Source: Choristoneura fumiferana (taxonomy: Eukaryota; Arthropoda; Insecta; Lepidoptera; Tortricidae). Taken from it: a stretch of 64,000 nt of DNA. The position numbers and the translations under genes were made by a program. The DNA lies in NCBI RefSeq assembly GCF_025370935.1, contig NC_133472.1, positions 24,533,523 to 24,597,522 on the forward strand. Reading direction: 5' to 3'. Below the pieces are notes generated by a model. The model searched no databases and was not told the origin of the DNA. It saw only the letters and a list, made by a program, of their open reading frames with translations. This document shows positions 1 through 12,915 of the stretch, piece by piece (position 1 is the first letter of the stretch; each line of letters starts with the position of its first letter).

Positions 1-144
1 TATGTCATTCTCTGACCCATAAACTATCTCTTTGCCAAAAATCAGGTCGATCCGTCGCTCCGTTTCGACGTGAAAGACGGACAAACATACAAACACAAAA
101 ACACACAGCCACACACTCTTTCGCATTTATAATATTAGTATGGA
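1..144 (-). mobile_element. Helitron-like element, 5' part, cut by window start
   Basis: Read on the minus strand it begins TCCATACTAATATTATAAA and runs into the same sequence as the fuller copy at 14851-15092. The 3' part lies outside the window. See 14299-14527 for why it is called Helitron-like. Confidence 0.55.
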
Positions 145-196
145 TGCATACAAAGACAAGTTGATTTGAGTAATCATCCAAGAAGGAATGAAGGGC

Positions 197-3100
197 AAAG
201 GCCGTGCCAGGATAAGTTAAATGATTCTGCCCCATCGACTTTGGGTTCGTAATTTTTATGGATGGTGTGTCTCTACATTAGTAATAAATTGGCAAAATTT
301 CAGCCCCCCAAACTTAATAGTTTTTTGTACAAAAGAAAAAAAGAAAATATGTTTTTTCTTCAATATCTTTTTTTTTCAACCTATCTTAGCGTGCATCACA
401 AATATTGTACATTCACTACAGATGATTATTTGACATGAATAACATTTTCATTGTGTCAAAGAAAAAAATAAAAAAAATGCTAACTGAAGATTTCATATTA
501 TTTTATTATTTACTTTCACTTTAGAGACCGCTCTAATTTTTTCACCAGTGATACACTCACAAATGAGCTGTAACATATTTTTTCACACCTCTCCTTCAGA
601 AAAGTAACTTTTCCTCCCTGACGAGAGGGAGCAAAGTGCAACTTTTCTGTTCAAGGCTTTTCTAAGTGTATTATTGCAAATGCCATTTTTTGAAGTTGAT
701 AATTGTAAAGCCACGCCATTTTCTATGCTGGTTGTTCTTTAATAATATTTAGAATTATTTTTTTCAAGTTTATTAATGCTCGGTGTGGAAAGTTGTATGA
801 GCCACTCAGGAGCAAAATTATTCTCATCTTGGGCGCTAACACTGGAATCCCTCGCTACGCTCAGGATTCTATTGTAGAATCCTTCGCTACATTCTGGATT
901 AAATTTACGCCCTCGCCGTAAATACACCATTTTACTCCCTTGTGACACAAATAAATACTTCACACCTCTCCTTCAGAAAAGTAACTTTTCCTCCCTGACG
1001 AGAGGGAGCAAAGTGCAACTTTTCTGTCCAAGGCTTTTAAGTGTATTATTGCAAATGCCATTTTTTGAAGTTGATAATTGTAAAGCCACGCCATTTTCTA
1101 TGCTGGTGTTCTTTACTAATATTTACTTTTTTTTTCAAGTTTCTTAATGCTTGGTGTGAAAAGTTGTATGAGCCATTCGGGAGCAAAATTATTTTCATCT
1201 TGGGCGTTAACACTTGAATCCCTCATTACGCTCAGAATTCTACTTTAGAATCCCTCGCTACGCTCAGGAATCTATTGTAGAATCCTTCGCTACATTCTGG
1301 ATTCAATGTACGCCCTTTTCAAAATTATAGCTGTAGAAGAACATAGAGATATCTTTACATAAAATACTTTACCATACATTTTTCTGCAAAAAGAACTAAA
1401 AAGAAATTAATGATTGAAATCTCTTTAGAGAAACATGCACGCTGTATACTAAGTAAATACTGGCCACATACATTTCGTTAGGTCTTAATTTAAAAAAAAG
1501 TATCAAAAGTTTCACGGCGGAATATTTAAGAAACTCTTTTCAAATATGTAAATGGTAAAAGCGACATAATATTAGGGATAGTAAAACAAAAAAAATCGGT
1601 CAAGTGCGAGTGCGAGCGACTCGCGCATGAAGGGTTCCGCACCTCCGTACAATGTTTTAAAAACAAGTAGTTCAGTAAAAATTTTTTGTAAAAAAATCTA
1701 ATACAAGCTTTTTGTTGGCGGTACTTTTTGCCCCGGTTACCAAAGTAGGTAGTCGTCAAGACGAATCAAATTAGACCAAAATTGATGCGGTGGTGTCGTT
1801 TTATTACAGAGTTCTTATGGCCAACATCTAACTTCATCATCAGAACAGCTCTACGTCAGAATAATATTGTATTGTCATCGGATTTATACTAGACATGTGC
1901 GCCGATCGAAAAATTGTCGGCGGCGGCGTCTGATGGTTTTTTGATCGGCGGCGGCGGCGTGATCGGCGTGAAATCGGCGTGGCCATAGATTGCGTATTTT
2001 TTTGGCATAACTTTGTTAGTTCTGTCTGTTATCTGACATCCGAAAACGTTTCTCATAATACCTCTCATAATCTTCGGGATTCATAACATCACTAATCATA
2101 CACCTTGTTTATTTATACATGCATTCAAAATTTCACATCAATCGGTTGAAGATATCCACTTCAAATTTAAGTTGAAATATTAATTCCACACGAACAAACA
2201 TAACTAGTTACATTACATTACAAGTTAATAAAAAAATATCACCAAAATGTAAGCACTAGGTGCAAGTATTTTGAATAAAGAACAATTTTAAATTCTCATC
2301 CTCTTTGGCTGTCGCCTGTCGCCCTGTCGGAGGCTGAATAGCGCTTTAGACTCTTGCCATGCGCCGCCGCCCGGCGCCCACGACAGAAAAAATTGGCTGA
2401 ACGGGGCAATTCGGCCGAACGGCGCGTACCTACTTATTATGAATTAGTGAATAAATCTTAACCAGATTTTAAATTTTGACCATGTAAATAAATAGTGTTA
2501 CTTAGTATGAATTATAACGGACATTTTTTAGTGTAAACAACATTTAATACAGCGGCTGTGAGTGCTTTATTGAAGTTGGCTTTTGTGAAGTGTGTGTAGT
2601 GTGTGTTTCTTGTATGACGACCCCCTGTCATTTTTAACTTTATTTTATTTTTAGTTTTTGTTGTTGTAGCGGCCACTGTAATACATAATCTGTGAAAATT
2701 TCAAGTGCCTAGCTATTACGGCTCAAGAGGTAGAGCCCTGTGACAGACGGACAGACAGACAGACAAACAGACAGACAGCGGAGTCTCAGTAATAGGGTTC
2801 CGTTGGCACCCTTTGGGTACGAAACCCTAATGAGGGCTATCGCGTATGAATTCGCCACTAGAGGCGCTAGTGTAGCGTGAGGTCTCCGAAATGTCAAATC
2901 TCATAGTTTTTGGGTGAGCTACGCGGGTTTATTTATCATTAGAATAATTTTGTGAATATTTTGCAATATCAGAAATTAATTATGGCAAATATGCGTTCCG
3001 GGGCAATGAATGTCTGTGTTTTGAGACAGTTTTGTCTTTCGGAAACCTGGCATGCTCGATATTTTTATGGCACGGTTTTAAGGTGTATTAAATATGATTT

Positions 3101-3886
3101 TAATCTAAACTTTGTTTTCACGTCCGTAATAAAATACTTTGAAAGCCATACTTAAAAACCTCACGCAACAGTGCGCCATCTAGTGAGACAAAAAACGATA
3201 GCCCTCATTATATCTATCAAAAGTTTTACTATCCATTCCATAATATGTCGCTTGTATATGAATGAGTCATTGATACAAGTTGTATCATTTATTTGACAAG
3301 AGTTTCTTAAATATACTTTTGATGTTTTTTTTTTTTAATTAAGACCTAACGAAATGTAAGTGTCCAGTATTTAGTATGCCGCGTGCACGTTTCTCTAAAG
3401 AGATTTCAATCATTAATTCGTTATAGGTCTTGTTGCAGAAAAATGTATGGTAATGTACTTTATGTAAAAATATCTCCATGTTCTCCCACAGCTATAATTT
3501 TGAAAAAAAATACAATTTATAGCTCATTTGTGAGTGTATCACTGGTGAAAAAATTGAGCGGTCTCTAAAGTGGCAGTAAATAATAATAAAATATGAAATC
3601 TTGAGTCAGCAATTTTTTTTTCTATGACAATGAAAATGTTATTCATGTCAAATAATCATCTGTAATGAATGTACAATATTTGTGATGCACGCTAAGATAG
3701 GTTGAAAAAAAAAGATATTAAAGAAAAGTCTTATTTTCTTTTTTGCTTTTATACAAAAAAACTATTAAGTTTGGGCGGCTGAAATTTTGCCAATTTATTC
3801 CTAATGTAGAGCCACACCATCCATAAAAATTACGAGCCCAAACTCGATGGGGGCAGAATCACTTAGCTTATCCTGGCACGGCCTTT
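197..3886. mobile_element. Large palindromic (foldback) DNA element, copy A
   Basis: The two ends are inverted copies of each other. They begin AAAGGCCGTGCCAGGATAAG at 197 and end with its complement at 3886. Each arm is about 600 bp: the left arm is 197-572 plus 1321-1540, split by a 0.74-kb tandem repeat, and the right arm is about 3290-3886. The core (1541-3289) has no credible transposase; it holds GGC-rich stretches and a GACAGACAGAC/GGGTTCCG repeat fragment at about 2740-2830. No clear target-site duplication was found. It is probably a non-autonomous TIR transposon; the superfamily was not recognised. Confidence 0.7.
584..1318. repeat. Two tandem ~370-bp units inserted in the foldback arm
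   Basis: Unit 1 (584-960) and unit 2 (961-1318) both begin CACACCTCTCCTTCAG. They share the motif CTGACGAGAGGGAGCAAAGT and the repeated GAATCCCTCGCTACGCTC blocks. The pair interrupts the left arm of the palindromic element. The right arm lacks it, so it arrived after the arms formed. The duplicate in copy B is at about 15529-16264. Confidence 0.75.
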
Positions 3887-4334
3887 CGATAACAAAATCT
3901 CGTTTTGAAATAGTGCATACGTTAAGTAAAGACCGACGTCAGCCATCGTCATGGAATAGTTTCCTTTTCTGGTAGTTCTCGCTAGTAAACCTGTTCTTCA
4001 AAGATATCAATTGGATTCTTATATAACATGTAGTCATGGAAATAGTGTAATACTTATTCTACGGTCGTCATTTTAGGGCAATTTAAGGCCAATTTTTATC
4101 TGACCTAATTTAACAACTAACTAATCATTCATCATAATATCAGACTTATCTCAGTATCTTGCCATATTTGATATGAATACGTCATACAAACAGGAATATG
4201 TATTATGTCAAAATGTCAAACAAGATCTAGTTTGGTTGTTGTTGTTGTATGGTCCTACATATATTATGTATAAATATAGAGGTACCTGTCGGTCGCGACC
4301 GACCCTTAGACGGGCGAACTAAACGACAAAGTTA

Positions 4335-4481
4335 AGCCCGGTTCACATTTATCGGTCGTGTTGTTTCGTGAGCGTGCGTGACGCATCAGAACTGTATCGG
4401 CTACATACATTTTATATGGTTGCGATCACATTTACCTGATGCAGTGTGCCGTGACGGCTTGTGTTGTATGGCATTACAAGC

Positions 4482-4514
<33 letters not shown>

Positions 4515-4552
4515 ATCACGAAAAAACACGACAAATAAATGTGAACCGGGCT
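4335..4552. mobile_element. PIF/Harbinger-type MITE, copy A
   Basis: Terminal inverted repeats start AGCCCGGTTCACATTTAT and end with the complement. TTA flanks both sides (4332-4334 and 4553-4555), the 3-bp duplication expected for PIF/Harbinger insertion. A long GA microsatellite lies inside. There is no coding capacity. Confidence 0.7.
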
Positions 4553-4555
4553 TTA

Positions 4556-6672
4556 GTCACGGCATCACGTGCTTAATGTGTTGTTATGCCGATTTTTTTT
4601 TTTACTGCAGCGACTAATCTAGATTTGATATGTTCGAATCGAAACATTGTTAAGTTTTAATTACATTAAGACATTCAAATTAAACAAAGCCAAATTTACC
4701 TACTTATTATAGTCAAATATTAAATTATATATATCCAGTAGTAGCGTGAATTGAAAATGTTTGTTAGACAACCCGGATAGTGGGTGAAACCTACTTAATT
4801 GTGCCAAAAACCATTATACGAAGCCTTTGTATTGTTTTAACAACTCCATACACTCCCGTAACCCTATTGGCTGAATGCAGTGTAGATCCGCTAATGTTCG
4901 TTAGCAGACGATTAAGCTCGTTAACGTTTGTGCGCGTCAGCTCAAAATAAATGACAAAAAAACGTCTGATTTTAGTAACAGGCACAAATTTAGTACTTTT
5001 TTTTGAGTTATTACTCAATGCTGTTTTTTTTTATTTTTTCGCCTATGAATATGGCTTCTAACGGTGGTATACCTACATATTTTCGCCCATTAATAAATTT
5101 AGAAAACAGTTACTTATCAAACCGCCCTCGTTTGTAAATCTGGTGACAATACAATAATCTGGTAGTGAAATCCTGGTTGACCGGCAAGGATCGTCTCCGC
5201 AGAACGGAACTCCTCAACGGTTAATGGCATCGACTTGAAATTAAGTACGGAAATGTAGCTTGGATGACAATGCAAGTACAGTCAACAAAAGGTACATTCA
5301 GCAAAAAAGCTTGTATTAAAATGTAATTAATTTTTAACAAAAACTTATTTCTATTGCCGACGAAATGTTCAATTGATGTACAGAAGCCGCGCTAACGTCA
5401 CCAAATATGAATTTAAATCGGTGTGAAGGAATATGTTAACTTTCAAGGTTGCGAACTTGATTTTACTAAAGAAATATTTTTAAAACATTAGTTAGCATGT
5501 GTGAAATGAAGAAAGACGTTTGTTTATTTCATGCATGGATACACCAGAACCAGAAGGTAAACAAAAATAGGTCGAATGAGATATATTTATACCTAGAATC
5601 AAATCATTCGTAACCTTCTGAGTCCTCGCTCTTTATAAAGGACCAATTAACACTAAGAATAATGGCCGGATGTACTTTTTAAAGTACAAATTGATAATTG
5701 CATAAAAACCACGTCCATGTCTTAAGTAGTATGTCTGTTAAAAAAAGATCGGGCTCAGAAGGTTAAGGAAATTTGCATAAGTCCGAAACCTTATCGCACG
5801 GTTACTACCTATGAGAGGTCACAACTGGCTATTCTCGTTAAGTGCGGCCTAAGTATTTTTAACTAACACACACACCTACCTACAATCTTCTCTATTACAG
5901 TAACTGAGTTCTCAAAATTTGACTATCAACTCTATACAAAATTAGGCGGTTGGATCCATGTAATGTCAAGCAGACTTTCTAAGCATAAAACTTTACAAGT
6001 TTCACAAAATAAAATATCAAAGTATAAAACTAAGAGTTTAATATTTGTTCGGACAACAGCACAAGTTTCAAATAATGCTACTGTAAGTGCTCTCAACCTC
6101 AAACCTCCCTACTTCAGATTTGAACTATAAGTATGTATGTAGTGACGAATAAAGTATGATGCACAGGGTCTCTTCTACGGGATGTCCTGCAATGGGTAAG
6201 TAAAGTAAAAAATTTATATTAGTAAAAGTCGCCTGTATTTCAAGATATATTAACTTTTTGACCTAGGTTAATTGCAGTTCCTTTAGTTTGATTTTGCTAT
6301 GTTTTTAACCGACGGATAAAAAACAGAACAGGTTCTCAAGTCGACGCGTATGTATTTTTTTTATGTTTGACCACGCATAACTTTTTACAGAATAGTCCGA
6401 TTTTGATAATTTTTTTTTATTGGAAAGGGTATAACCCCAAGGTGGTCCCATATAATTGGGAAAAAAATCCAACCCTAAGGGTAGGAAAACAGGGGATGAT
6501 TGATTATTCACCTACTGCTTGTAATACTCGTATTGCATGACCACGGCACGCATAACTTTTTACAGAATAGTCCGATTTTGATTTTTTTTTATTGGATGGG
6601 TATACCTTGAAATTGGTCCCATATAAATTTGGAAAAAAATGTTACCCTAAGTGTGGGAAAAAATTATGAAAT
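4556..6672. other. AT-rich stretch without recognisable gene (copy A)
   Basis: Open frames here are short, lack splice context and do not resemble known proteins. Positions 6360-6660 contain two direct copies of a CACGCATAACTTTTTACAGA segment, probably repeat remnants. The same sequence is present in copy B (about 19502-21610). Confidence 0.6.
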
Positions 6673-6930
6673 AAAAACTTTTTAACAAAAATAATAAACC
6701 ATTTTTATTTTACCTTAATCTAGGTACCAGTTTGAAGTCAGTGCCTCAGCACTAGCACACTAGCCAGCAGAAATGGACCTATTAGTCGTCTACCTTGGGT
6801 TTCTATCACTCCTCTTGGTTCGTGCTGAGGCACCGACTTCAAACTGGCACCTAGATTAGGGTTAAATAAAAATGGTTTATTTATTGCTTTTTAGTTTATT
6901 CGGCGGTTTAATTTTTTGTTAAAAAGTTTT
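6673..6930. mobile_element. Foldback MITE (CCTCAGCAC...CAGCAG family), copy A
   Basis: This is a palindrome with poly-A/T-rich ends around TTTTTAACAAAA. The inner arms carry TTTGAAGTCAGTGCCTCAG on the left and its complement on the right. The same family occurs at 12652-12915, 13485-13655 and 53066-53325, and in copy B. Confidence 0.65.
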
Positions 6931-7736
6931 TATAATACCATAAAACGGGACCGAAATAAACTTCAAAGCGAATAAAAAAAAACTTGAAAAAGTTACAAAC
7001 TCTTTTATTTTTGAGCTCAAAATATCAAATTACTAATATTATGACAATCTATTTAACGTTTTAAACTTTCGTGATTCTCACTCATAGTCAAAATATAACA
7101 CACAGGGCTTTATCACGCTAAAAAAACACGAGTAATATTTACCTCGACGTAGCGACCACATTGCAGTGGCCGTGGTCACGAGTACAGTCACGAGTACACT
7201 ACGTACCTACACTCGTGGTTGTGTGGTTCGTGGCCTACTCGTGGTTGTCGTTGTCTACTCGTGACTAATCATTTGTTAACCACAATTAAAACGAACCCAG
7301 TCACCTTCTGAAATATTTCGAAAGAATTTGAAGACATCTTGTACCTACCTATATAATACTAGCTTTTACCCGCGACTTCGTGCGCGTAGACAACATGAGT
7401 AATACAAATATTGTTTTTTTAATGGAAGGTGATGTAACAGTTTTTTTTCTAAAAACCCAATTGACCTACCTACCTACCTACAACAAAACAACAAAACTAC
7501 TATACATCAAATAAATATAATTAAATCATCATTGAAAATAATTCGTATGTACAGTCACGTGCATTAATACATAATGTTTCAAATGATGCCTTAATCAAAG
7601 ACAACTTTTCAATCCTGAGAAAGTATAAAGTTCCCGCGGGATAGAAATAAGTCTGTTTAAAAAAACACTAATAGACGTACCTGACAGTGAATAAATGAAT
7701 TTGAATTCGAATATGACTATAGTAGTAATTTTGCAG

Positions 7737-8009
7737 GTGGTAGGACCTTGTGCAAGGTCCGCCCGGGTTGCTACCACCATCTTGCTCGCTAATCCTGCCG
7801 TGAAACAGCAGTGCTTGCACTGCTGTGTTTCGGCGCGGGGAGTAAGACAGCCGGTGAAATTACTGGCACTTGAGGTATCCCAATTTAGGCCTCTAGGTTG
7901 GCAACGCATCTGCAATCCCCCTGGTGTTGCAGGTGTCTATGGGCGGTGGTGATCTCTTATCATTAGGAGACCCACTTGCTCGTTTGCCATCCAGTTGAAT
8001 AAAAAAAAA
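7737..8009 (+). mobile_element. LINE 3' end of BMC1/L1Bm-like layout, copy A
   Basis: It starts GTGGTAGGACCTTGTG, passes through the block CAGCAGTGCTTGCACTGC and ends with GGGCGGTGGTGATCTC and an A-run. This order matches what I know of 3' ends of lepidopteran BMC1/L1Bm-type non-LTR elements. Both strands are open for about 85 codons, but the same frames recur in every copy of the repeat, so they are not a host gene. Other copies: 22674, 27741 and 37809 (minus). Confidence 0.65.
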
Positions 8010-8063
8010 TTGGCTCAGTCTACTATTCTCCGGCAAAATGCAAAATTCCCACGGGATAGAAGT

Positions 8064-8163
8064 NNNNNNNNNNNNNNNNNNNNNNNNNNNNNNNNNNNNN
8101 NNNNNNNNNNNNNNNNNNNNNNNNNNNNNNNNNNNNNNNNNNNNNNNNNNNNNNNNNNNNNNN
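8064..8163. other. Assembly gap (100 N)
   Basis: There are exactly 100 Ns, a conventional placeholder for unknown length. It directly ends copy A of the duplication, so the join across it is unproven. Confidence 0.99.
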
Positions 8164-8227
8164 TAAAACTTTCATCCCCATATTTTCAAGTAAATAGGTC
8201 GAAATTTGAAAAGCGCCAGATCAAATG

Positions 8228-8600
8228 TTTTTAAGGGTTCCGTACCTTAAAAGAAAAAATGGAACCCTTGTAGGATTACTTTGCTGTGTCCGTCCCGTCT
8301 GTCTGTCAAGACCCTTTATCTCGTAAACGCGCGGAGTAAGGTATATATCGAGTTGAAATTAAAACCCTAAACTCAGGTCAATAGTCCGAAAGCTGTGAAA
8401 AAATCACACCTCTAAGTCAAGGCAATCAAAAGCTACAGTCGTTAAAAGGTGTTTCCATACAAATTGCCTCAACAGAAAAATATAGGGTAGGTACTTCCGG
8501 CTGTGTAGAAACTTGGAATTTTGCATAAAGGTAGCTCTTATAGCACAATAAATAAGAAAAATCTGTTAAATCATAATTTTTCATGTCTGACTGTCTATGT
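8228..8600. mobile_element. GGTTCCGTACC-family repeat fragment
   Basis: It begins GGGTTCCGTACCTTAAAAG, then reads GTCTGTCTGTCAAGACCC and continues to a TAGCTCTTATAGCACAAT segment. The same order recurs at 28967-30590, where it is interrupted by a large insertion. It is a common lepidopteran dispersed repeat; class uncertain. Confidence 0.55.
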
Positions 8601-8734
8601 GAATAAGCCATCTAAAATGACCCCACATTGCGTACATTTTGCTTATGAGCTTAAAAGGCTCTGCTAACACTGCACCATCCATCGCAGGTAACATTTTCAA
8701 AAACGCTTAAACAAATATCTATTATTTCTTATAA

Positions 8735-9675
8735 GTAGCCCAATGCCAAGTTTCATAAAGAACCATCGATTTATCTTCGACAATGACGATCTTCCATATA
8801 AAGTTTCATCCCCTATTTCACCCTCACAGGAAGAATTTTTAAAAACGCGCGAACAAATATGTATTTATCTCTTATCACGTGCCCAAATACCAATTTTCAT
8901 AAAGAACCATCGATTTATCTTCGACAATGACGATCTTCCATATAAACTTTCATCCCCTATTTCACCCCCTCACAGGAAGAATTAAAAAAACGTGCGAACA
9001 AATATCTATTTATCTCTTTTCACGTGCCGAAATGGCAAGTTTAATAAAGATTCATCGATTTATCTTCAATAATGACGACCTTGCGTATAAACTTTCATCC
9101 TCTATTTCATCCCCTCACAGGTCGATTTTTTAAAAAAAGCTCAAACAAATATAGAATTATTTCTTATTAAGTGCCTAAATGCCAAGTTTCATGGTTTTAT
9201 CTTCGATAGCTACGAACTTCCACCATGGTAAACTTTCATCCCCTATTTCAACCCCTGAAGGCCTCTTTTTTGCGATAAAAAATAGCCTATTCTTTTCCAG
9301 GGTCTATTCTATCTCTTACCAAATTTCATCAAAATCGGTTCAGCGGTTTAGGCGTGAAAGCGTAACAGACAGACAGACAGACAGAGTTACTTTCGCATTA
9401 TAATATATTAGTATGGATTTCTTATTAAGTGCCTAAATGCCAAGTTTCATAGTTTTATCTTCGATAGCTACGAACTCCACCATATAAACTTTCATCCCTA
9501 TTTCAACCCCTGAAAGCCTCTTTTTCGCGATAAAAGATAGCCTATGTTCTTTCCAAGGGTCTATTCTATCTCTGTACCAAATTTCATCAAAATCGGTTCA
9601 GCGGTTTAGCCGTGAAAGCGTAACAGACAGACAGACAGACAGACAGACAGAGTTACTTTCGCATTTATAATATTA
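8735..9675. repeat. ~145-bp tandem repeat ending in two RTE/Helitron-like tails
   Basis: About five diverged units start near 8735, 8875, 9020, 9165 and 9425. Each contains a variant of CCAAGTTTCATAAAGAACCA and CATCCCCTATTTCA. Units 4 and 5 are followed by the tail ATCAAAATCGGTTCAGCGGT, a CAGA microsatellite and TTATAATATTAGTATG. The short open frames through the array follow the repeat period and are not taken as genes. Confidence 0.7.
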
Positions 9676-12651
9676 GTATATGATTAGTATGATGATAACC
9701 ATTCAAGGAGAATAGGTTGTTTGACCACATGAAATTTCCTAAATGAAAAATGTAAATGTAGAACAGGTCAATACGTAGTAGGTAGCTTGCCTTTAATAAA
9801 AAATAAAAAAACATTATTCACTGCATTCTCTTTTAGCAAGGTAGACAATACTCAAATATACTTAGTTACACGTTGGATCTGCCACTGACAGTCGTATTCA
9901 GCCCTGCCCGCTCTCCAACGCACACTAGTCAAATTGTGTCGAACCTACATAGTATTGTTATCATGCCAATAGACATTTATTTGTGTTTTCTACTTAAATT
10001 TAACATCGTAAATTAAATGGAGTATGTTGTTCAGGCAGAGATTGTGGGCAAAGCCATCACATATATTATACCTATAAATGTAAATGCCTGTAAAATACAG
10101 GGAGACCGAGAACCTCAAAATTAAGTTAAATCAGAGTTTTACGAAGTACAGAATTTTTTGAAGCTTAACTTCACTACGAGATTTTATACCTAATAGGTAG
10201 GGTTTTTTAATTTGAAAGCCAATAATTCTGCTCATCTGCCTAGATCTGGATTATGCTCGCGATAATGTTAATTTATTAATTTTATTTTCAGTTGTACCTA
10301 TTTTCATTTCATAAAATACCTACCTTAAAATTAATGGATTACAGAACAAACAGATGTACTCCAATGGCGAACATAATTATCGTTATCTTTGAAAGATATA
10401 ACTCTTTTTCTCTGAATCCAATGATTGTTCAGAATTGTTATAAAACAAACCTAACCTAATCTATAGTTTTCTATAGGATACCATTTAAATTTTTCAGAAT
10501 AATTTAAGGTTTCAGTGGAAAAAAAATTACTTATGACAAACGATGATTCGGACAAAAATTACGGTATGACTAGCGAAGAGTATGCGAACTTTGGTGCTCC
10601 CGGGTGATCCACACAAAAATTAACTGCTTCGCAGGTTCATGCAGATTTCCTTTCATATAGGTAATTTTGTAAATAAATTCCGAAAACTTAGGAAGTGCAA
10701 GTTTGGGTTCGAACTTACGGTCCTCTGTTTGAGAGTCATAGGATTCCATCAAATGCCATACGTTAAACCGATCTACCAGGGTTTTAGAGACACTTTGTAA
10801 TTGTAAAATCTCGCCACATATGAATCATTGAAACAGAATTGAATTGTGAATAATGATATTCAGGGTCGCGATTCGATTATCCAAGCAGGTTGAAAGTGAC
10901 ATAACCTGCAGGGACAGGGCGGGCGCCGAGCGCCGCGCGCCGCGCTGCGGGCGACGGGCGACATGCCTCCGCGCTGAGACAGCTTATTGTTACGTACTTC
11001 ATTAATTGACCGACTTTTGCGTACATAATCATATTTATATATACTAGCTTTTGCCCGCGGATTCGCTAGCGTAGAATTTGGGGTAACGTAGATTTTTTTC
11101 TACGATCATTTTTTCGTGTTTTTGATTGGTTTTGGGAGGATGTATAAAAATACAGATAAAGACACGTGTTTTAGACAGAAATGGTGTTAATTTTCGAATT
11201 CAAAAATCCTAATGAATTTTAAAGTTTCCGTGGGATATGAATAACCGTTTTGATCTATTTAAAAATTCTTAATTGCCAATCAGACATATCCCGCGGTTTA
11301 CCTACCACACCTCTACGATACTTTAGGTACTTACCTACATTGTATCCCAAATTTCTAGTTTCTAGCACCAGTAGTTTATGGGTATGCGTTGTCTGTCAGT
11401 CAGTCAGTCACGCTACTGTTTTATATGTAGGTATATGAAGATAGATTGCGTTACGTAATGAATTGATTGGTTTGGCGAAGTAATTAATTTTTAATTTCGT
11501 TTTTTAGCATACTTCAAATAATACTAGCTTGTTTTAAAACAAAACATCTTTTTAGCTAAGTATATTTTTTAGTCTCTCAGCAAGTCGTACATGTAAAATT
11601 TCGTATCTGTGCTATCAACCTTGAGGAGTTCCCTCATGAGCAAACGACCCACGCTGAAGCATCAGGTAGTGTCTATCATATAAACACATTGTCATCGAAA
11701 TTGAACCATTATGCAAAGTTTCTTGTCTGTTACTTTTAAGGAGTTCCCTGCTATGGAGACGGTCCTGGCCAGACTACCAGGATGTTACTGCCAAATTATT
11801 GCATTGTAACCAGATTTTCATAAGTATGCCAAATCCAGTCCCTAGCTTTATTAGTTTAGCTTATGCGTTTTCTGATTCAGTTAGTATATAAAATTCACTT
11901 TATTCGATTGATCCCGGGGATTTTACCTACCTGCATGCCAAATTGAAGTCTCTAATCCAATATTATATAATTACGGAGTTAGAGCCACTTTAAAGCGAAA
12001 ATATAAATCCCATTTTATTCCCTATCCTGTGGGAATTTAGAAAAATCCCTTCTTACGTCCACTTGCAGGCTTTTTAATCTAGGTTTAAGTCGTCTTAAGT
12101 CCTGTCAGATCCATACAAGAACTGTCAGTTTAAGCTTTAAATCGAGATTTAGGAAAGTCTACTAGTCGCCCTTAGTGTATCTCTATGATATTCAAATTTC
12201 TAGTCTTTGGCTGTGCGATGATATATCAGTCAGTGAGTATTTTGAATTATATAGATTACTGTATATACGTGTATATATAGATTACTAGAAGCAAAATTCT
12301 ACTAAAGTCTAGACTTTAGAACATCAAGTACCTGGCATGGCTAAAGCGCGTCATGATTCGCACCAGCAACGGCTCCGTTTTCTGGCGCCGCCTCTATCTG
12401 CGAACAAATCAAATGCTCAAACGATATTGACTCGACCTTTACTATTTTGTCATTTATCTATACCTATCTAACTACTAATATTATAAAGAGAATAGATTTG
12501 TATTTTTGTTTATTTGGATGTTTGTTACGAATAAAATCTGGACCGATTTTAAAAATTCTTTCACCATTAGATTAGAATGCTACATTATTTCAAAGTGACA
12601 TAGGCACCAGAAAAAAACTAAAACTAAACTAAAACTTCAATAATATAACGC
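9676..12651. other. Repeat-remnant region with no supported gene
   Basis: It contains a 67-bp GC-rich island (10909-10975), a CTAGCTTTTGCCCGCG-type repeat end at 11043, and scattered fragments similar to other repeats. An open frame at 10752-10570 (minus) overlaps a tRNA-like GGGTTCGAAC segment and is treated as SINE-derived. Nothing else is recognisable. Confidence 0.5.
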
Positions 12652-12915
12652 AGTGTGTAAAAAAAATTATACTTAACAAAAAAAAAATGAACCGACTACA
12701 AAAACCATGAAAATAATTTTCTACCAGTCTGAAGTCAGTGCCTCAGCGCGATCCAGCAGGAGTGGACTTATAGCCTTCTACCTCACCTACATACTATAAA
12801 TTGGGCTTCCATCACTCCTGCTGGCTCGTGCTGAGGCACCGACTTCAAACTAGTAGACAATTATTTTCATGGTTTTTTGTAGTCTGTTCAATTTATTGTT
12901 TTAATTTTTTTATAC
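12652..12915. mobile_element. Foldback MITE (CCTCAGCAC...CAGCAG family)
   Basis: The palindromic ends read AACCGACTACAAAAACCATG on the left and its near-complement on the right. The inner arms read GAAGTCAGTGCCTCAG and CTGAGGCACCGACTTC. Confidence 0.7.

Larger units (their letters stand above)
1..8063. repeat. Copy A of an ~8.05-kb near-identical direct duplication
   Basis: Base 1 onward matches base 14949 onward almost base for base until copy A stops at an assembly gap. Differences look allelic: single substitutions, a shorter GA microsatellite in copy B (near 19440 against 4490), a 46-bp insertion in copy B near 17993, and a loss of about 45 bp in copy B near 18590. The left limit is not visible because the window starts inside the homology. 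No host gene was recognised in it, only transposable-element sequence and unassigned AT-rich DNA. Confidence 0.95.

Noticed and set aside
1905..1985. GGC-rich stretch as a CRISPR or regulatory array
   Set aside because: Irregular GGC repeats without spacer structure, inside a transposable element.
7595..7952. Overlapping 85-106-codon frames on both strands, repeated at 22547-22889, 27722-28043 and 37866-38150
   Set aside because: They track the LINE 3' module and recur with every copy, on both strands.
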